Source of the DNA: Parasedimentitalea maritima | GTDB lineage: Bacteria > Pseudomonadota > Alphaproteobacteria > Rhodobacterales > Rhodobacteraceae | DNA length: 64,000 bases | Assembly: GCF_005771405.1 (NCBI RefSeq) | Contig: NZ_VAUA01000001.1 | Coordinates: 372,001-436,000 of the forward strand | Reading direction: 5' to 3' | Part shown: in pieces, positions 61,136 through 64,000 of the stretch | Layout: each line of letters opens with the position of its first letter | How positions within the stretch are numbered: the stretch's first letter is position 1 | Translations under genes and position numbers: made by a program | Notes under the pieces: model-generated | Told to the model about the DNA's origin: nothing | Databases searched by the model: none | The model's input: the letters and a program-made list of their open reading frames with translations, nothing else

Positions 61136-63007
61136 ATGACTGATTTGCCTCCAGAAAAGCCCACCGTGCCGCCAACCGGTTATGCCGTAGTGCAGGACTA
61201 TCTTAAGACACTTGATGGGTCTCCTGGGGTATATCGTATGCTTGATGCAGAGAACCGGGTTCTCTACGTTGGCAAGGCGCGTAATCTAAGGGCGCGGGTG
61301 TCCAACTACAGTCGTCCGGGCCACACTCAGCGTATCGAACGGATGATCGCGCTGACGACGTCGATGATGTTCCTGACCACGCGGACAGAAACAGAGGCAC
61401 TGCTACTCGAACAAAATCTGATCAAGCAGCTCAAACCAAAGTACAACGTTCTGCTGCGTGATGATAAAAGTTTCCCCAATATTCTGCTGGATAAATCGCA
61501 CGACTACCCACAGATCAAAAAACACCGTGGCGCGCGCAAGGCAAAGGGGGCCTACTTTGGACCATTTGCCAGCGCCAGTGCAGTGACGCGAACTCTGAAC
61601 CAGATGCAAAAGGCATTTTTGCTGCGCAACTGTTCAAATGCAATGTTCGAGGGGCGAAGCCGCCCCTGTCTGCAATATCAGATCAAACGCTGTTCGGCGC
61701 CCTGTACGGGTGAAATCAGCCAAGAAGATTACGCCGCCAGCGTATACGACGCGGAACGGTTCCTGTCTGGGCGCTCTACCAAAATACAAGAAGAACTCGC
61801 CGAACTGATGATGGCGGCGTCGGAGGCCCTGGAGTTTGAACGCGCCGCGGCGCTACGTGACCGGATCAAGGCATTGACCCAGGTGCAGACAGCGCAGGGC
61901 ATCAACCCGCGCGGGGTGGCCGAGGCGGACGTGATCGGGCTGCATATAGAGGCCGGGCAGGCTTGTGTGCAGGTGTTCTTCATCCGCGCCAACCAAAACT
62001 GGGGCAATCAGGATTTTTATCCCCGTATTGGCGCCGATGTAACTGCTGCCGAGGTGATGGAGGCCTTTATTGGCCAGTTTTACGACAACAAGGTGCCGCC
62101 GCGCCAGCTGATCCTATCTGACGCCATAGAACATGATGACCTGATGACCGAGGCGCTCAGCAGTAAGACCTCTCACCGGGTTGAAATTCTTGTACCTCAG
62201 CGCGGCGAGAAGGCAGAACTGATCGCGGGGGCAACCCGTAACGCGCGCGAATCTCTGGCGCGCAAGATGTCGGAAAGTGCGACACAGGCCAGGTTACTGC
62301 GTGGGCTGGCTGAGGCCTTTGCGCTGGACGGTCCACCACAGCGGATCGAAGTCTACGACAACTCACATATCCAGGGCACCAATGCCGTTGGCGGCATGAT
62401 TGTGGCTGGTCCTGACGGGTTTATGAAAAACGCCTACCGCAAGTTCAATATCAAAGGCGATGATCTGGTTCCGGGTGATGACTTTGGCATGATGAAAGAG
62501 GTGCTGCACCGGCGGTTTTCAAGGTTGCAAAAGGAAGACCCAGACCGCAGCAAAGGCCATTGGCCGGATTTGTTGCTGATTGACGGCGGCGCCGGGCAGG
62601 TCTCGGCTGTGGCCCAAATTATGGATGAACACGGCGTTGGTGACATTCCCATGGTTGGCGTTGCCAAGGGGGTTGATCGCGACCACGGCAAGGAAGAGTT
62701 CCACCGTACGGGGAAACGCCCGTTCGCACTGCAACGCAACGACCCAGTGTTGTACTTTGTCCAACGCATGCGGGACGAGGCTCACCGTTTTGCCATAGGC
62801 ACCCACCGCGCCAAGCGGGCCAAGGCCATTGGCGCAACACCACTGGATGAAGTTCCCGGCGTTGGCGCCAGCCGCAAGAGGGCCTTACTGGCGCATTTCG
62901 GCAGCGCCAAAGCTGTGAGCCGTGCCAACCTGGCGGACCTCAAGGCTGTTTCGGGCGTCTCTGGTGCCCTGGCACAAAGAATATATGACTTTTTCCAGGA
63001 TAGATGA
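61136..63007 (+). CDS. uvrC: UvrABC system protein C
   Basis: 623 residues. It makes the dual incisions in nucleotide excision repair. Domains in order: GIY-YIG nuclease ([10 protein letters not shown] and [17 protein letters not shown]), cysteine region with [18 protein letters not shown] motif for UvrB contact ([18 protein letters not shown]), RNase H-like 5' nuclease ([19 protein letters not shown] and [13 protein letters not shown]) and a C-terminal helix-hairpin-helix ([16 protein letters not shown]). ATG 61136 gives a standard N-terminus; an upstream GTG at 61064 is less likely. Confidence 0.97.
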   Translation: MTDLPPEKPTVPPTGYAVVQDYLKTLDGSPGVYRMLDAENRVLYVGKARNLRARVSNYSRPGHTQRIERMIALTTSMMFLTTRTETEALLLEQNLIKQLKPKYNVLLRDDKSFPNILLDKSHDYPQIKKHRGARKAKGAYFGPFASASAVTRTLNQMQKAFLLRNCSNAMFEGRSRPCLQYQIKRCSAPCTGEISQEDYAASVYDAERFLSGRSTKIQEELAELMMAASEALEFERAAALRDRIKALTQVQTAQGINPRGVAEADVIGLHIEAGQACVQVFFIRANQNWGNQDFYPRIGADVTAAEVMEAFIGQFYDNKVPPRQLILSDAIEHDDLMTEALSSKTSHRVEILVPQRGEKAELIAGATRNARESLARKMSESATQARLLRGLAEAFALDGPPQRIEVYDNSHIQGTNAVGGMIVAGPDGFMKNAYRKFNIKGDDLVPGDDFGMMKEVLHRRFSRLQKEDPDRSKGHWPDLLLIDGGAGQVSAVAQIMDEHGVGDIPMVGVAKGVDRDHGKEEFHRTGKRPFALQRNDPVLYFVQRMRDEAHRFAIGTHRAKRAKAIGATPLDEVPGVGASRKRALLAHFGSAKAVSRANLADLKAVSGVSGALAQRIYDFFQDR

Positions 63008-63146
63008 CGCGACAAAGGTCTGCGTTCCAGCGCAACCCCTTGTTCATCTAGCTAAAAGTATCCCCGCCGGAGGCATCTATTCTTAACAGGCAGATTTTAC
63101 CTGCATCGCCTTTCCACCCGGACGTCGACAAGTTAATGTCCGCCTT

Positions 63147-63812
63147 ATGACATGGACCTTACCCAATATTCTGACAGTGCTTCGCCTTGTTGCGGCCCCT
63201 GGACTCGCACTGATGTTTTTATATTTCAGTCGCCCCTATGCGGACTGGTTCGCGTTGATGTTGTTTGTCGTTGCAGCGCTGACCGACTGGATTGACGGCT
63301 ACCTTGCACGAGCGTGGAAGCAAGAAACCAAACTGGGCGCGATGCTGGACCCAATCGCTGACAAGGCAATGGTGGTGATCGCGCTAATGGTGATTGTCGG
63401 TTATTCCTCAATGTCACCCTGGCTGGTGTTGCCAGCAACCTTTATCCTGTTCCGCGAAGTGTTTGTGTCCGGCCTGCGTGAGTTCCTTGGGGATACGGCC
63501 GGAACGCTCAAGGTGACCAAATTGGCCAAGTGGAAAACCACGGCGCAAATGGTTGCCATTGCAGTCTTGTTTGCTCAGGGCATTTTTGAACACTACCTGG
63601 GTATGTCCGCCTGGGGCATGGATCAGGCGCTGGTCGATCAAGTCATGCTGGGAGAGGTGGAAGACCTGCAGGGGCTGCGCTGGAAGTTTGAAGCGATGGT
63701 CTGGTCCGGGCGGATCGGCTTGTGGCTCCTTTGGGTTGCAGCGGCACTGACCCTGATTACGGGCGCTGATTATCTTCGCAAAGCATTCCCATTTCTAAAG
63801 GAAAATAGCTGA
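63147..63812 (+). CDS. pgsA: CDP-diacylglycerol--glycerol-3-phosphate 3-phosphatidyltransferase
   Basis: 221 residues, membrane enzyme forming phosphatidylglycerol phosphate. The CDP-alcohol phosphotransferase motif D-G-x2-A-R-x8-G-x3-D-x3-D is complete in DWIDGYLARAWKQ with GAMLDPIADK. Several membrane helices follow. It begins MTWTLPNILTVLRLVAAPG. A slightly long internal segment between the last helices is present. Its stop overlaps the moaD start codon by one base. Confidence 0.95.
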   Translation: MTWTLPNILTVLRLVAAPGLALMFLYFSRPYADWFALMLFVVAALTDWIDGYLARAWKQETKLGAMLDPIADKAMVVIALMVIVGYSSMSPWLVLPATFILFREVFVSGLREFLGDTAGTLKVTKLAKWKTTAQMVAIAVLFAQGIFEHYLGMSAWGMDQALVDQVMLGEVEDLQGLRWKFEAMVWSGRIGLWLLWVAAALTLITGADYLRKAFPFLKENS

Positions 63813-64000
63813 TGGATGTGTTGTATTTTGCATGGGTGCGTGAACGCATCGGGCTGCCACGTGAGCGGATCGAGACCTCCGCAACCACCGTCGCTGGACT
63901 GGTAGAAGAACTGCGCGCTCGCGAAGATCGTTACGCCGCTGCTTTTGCCGACCTGTCAGCCCTGCGGGTTGCTCTGGATCAGGAGTTGAGCAGCTTTGAT
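63812..64000 (+). CDS. moaD: Molybdopterin converting factor small subunit MoaD (N-terminal part)
   Basis: The first 63 codons, starting at ATG 63812 within the pgsA stop region and running off the window. The product begins MDVLYFAWVRERIGLPRER, the characteristic ubiquitin-like start of MoaD, with TVAGLVEELR following. The C-terminal Gly-Gly that carries the thiocarboxylate is outside the window. Adjacent moaE would be expected next. Confidence 0.88.
   Translation, partial: MDVLYFAWVRERIGLPRERIETSATTVAGLVEELRAREDRYAAAFADLSALRVALDQELSSFD

Overview
The window looks like chromosomal DNA of a marine alphaproteobacterium of the Rhodobacteraceae, Roseobacter group. The main reasons are a complete fnrL/hemN and ccoNOQP-ccoGHIS set with FNR boxes, DUF2270 and universal-stress neighbours, a membrane-anchored cytochrome c552, hemF, hemE and hemC close together, and a moderately GC-rich coding style. 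I see no tRNA, rRNA, CRISPR array, phage or complete insertion sequence. This taxonomic call is inference from gene content.

Layout. 1-7.2 kb: start of a YbaB/EbfC gene, an AraC regulator divergent from a cysteine hydrolase, dnaX, a small tyrosine phosphatase, a TetR regulator divergent from an alpha/beta hydrolase with a striking paired operator, rsgA, and the small SRP RNA gene on the minus strand. 7.2-12.5 kb: a 2',3'-cyclic nucleotide phosphodiesterase, nudC, an SRPBCC protein, prephenate dehydratase and cytochrome c552. 12.7-18.4 kb: a yejABEF-type peptide ABC importer operon. 18.4-37.3 kb: the oxygen-responsive block. It holds hemN, fnrL, two LysR-linked metabolic modules (an SHMT-like enzyme and a tandem cytochrome P460 pair), a universal stress protein, ccoNOQP, further LysR genes, a DUF2270 protein and ccoGHIS. 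Five FNR-type boxes lie in this block, so FnrL probably coordinates high-affinity respiration and oxygen-independent haem synthesis.

37.3-48 kb: a decayed REP-associated tyrosine transposase flanked by its REP hairpins, a D,D-carboxypeptidase with SPOR domain, a CHMI-type isomerase, a HAD hydrolase, clpS, a methyltransferase, a short-chain dehydrogenase that lacks the catalytic Lys, hemF, a TAXI protein, a GH25 lipoprotein, and a beta-eliminating lyase whose residues match tyrosine phenol-lyase rather than tryptophanase. 48-64 kb: hemC divergent from hemE, a CoA-transferase/SDR/thiolase cluster, a pobR-pobA pair, a CoxG-like protein, an ABC exporter, an S49 peptidase with a tiny zinc-ribbon protein and a Ca/Na antiporter, an AT-rich intergenic region with a DnaA box, uvrC, pgsA and the start of moaD.

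The most interesting non-gene signals are five copies of a GTAG-headed REP hairpin associated with an apparently catalytically dead RAYT, the clustered FNR boxes (one predicting a leaderless hemN transcript), the duplicated TetR operator, and several dyads between divergent regulator-target pairs.
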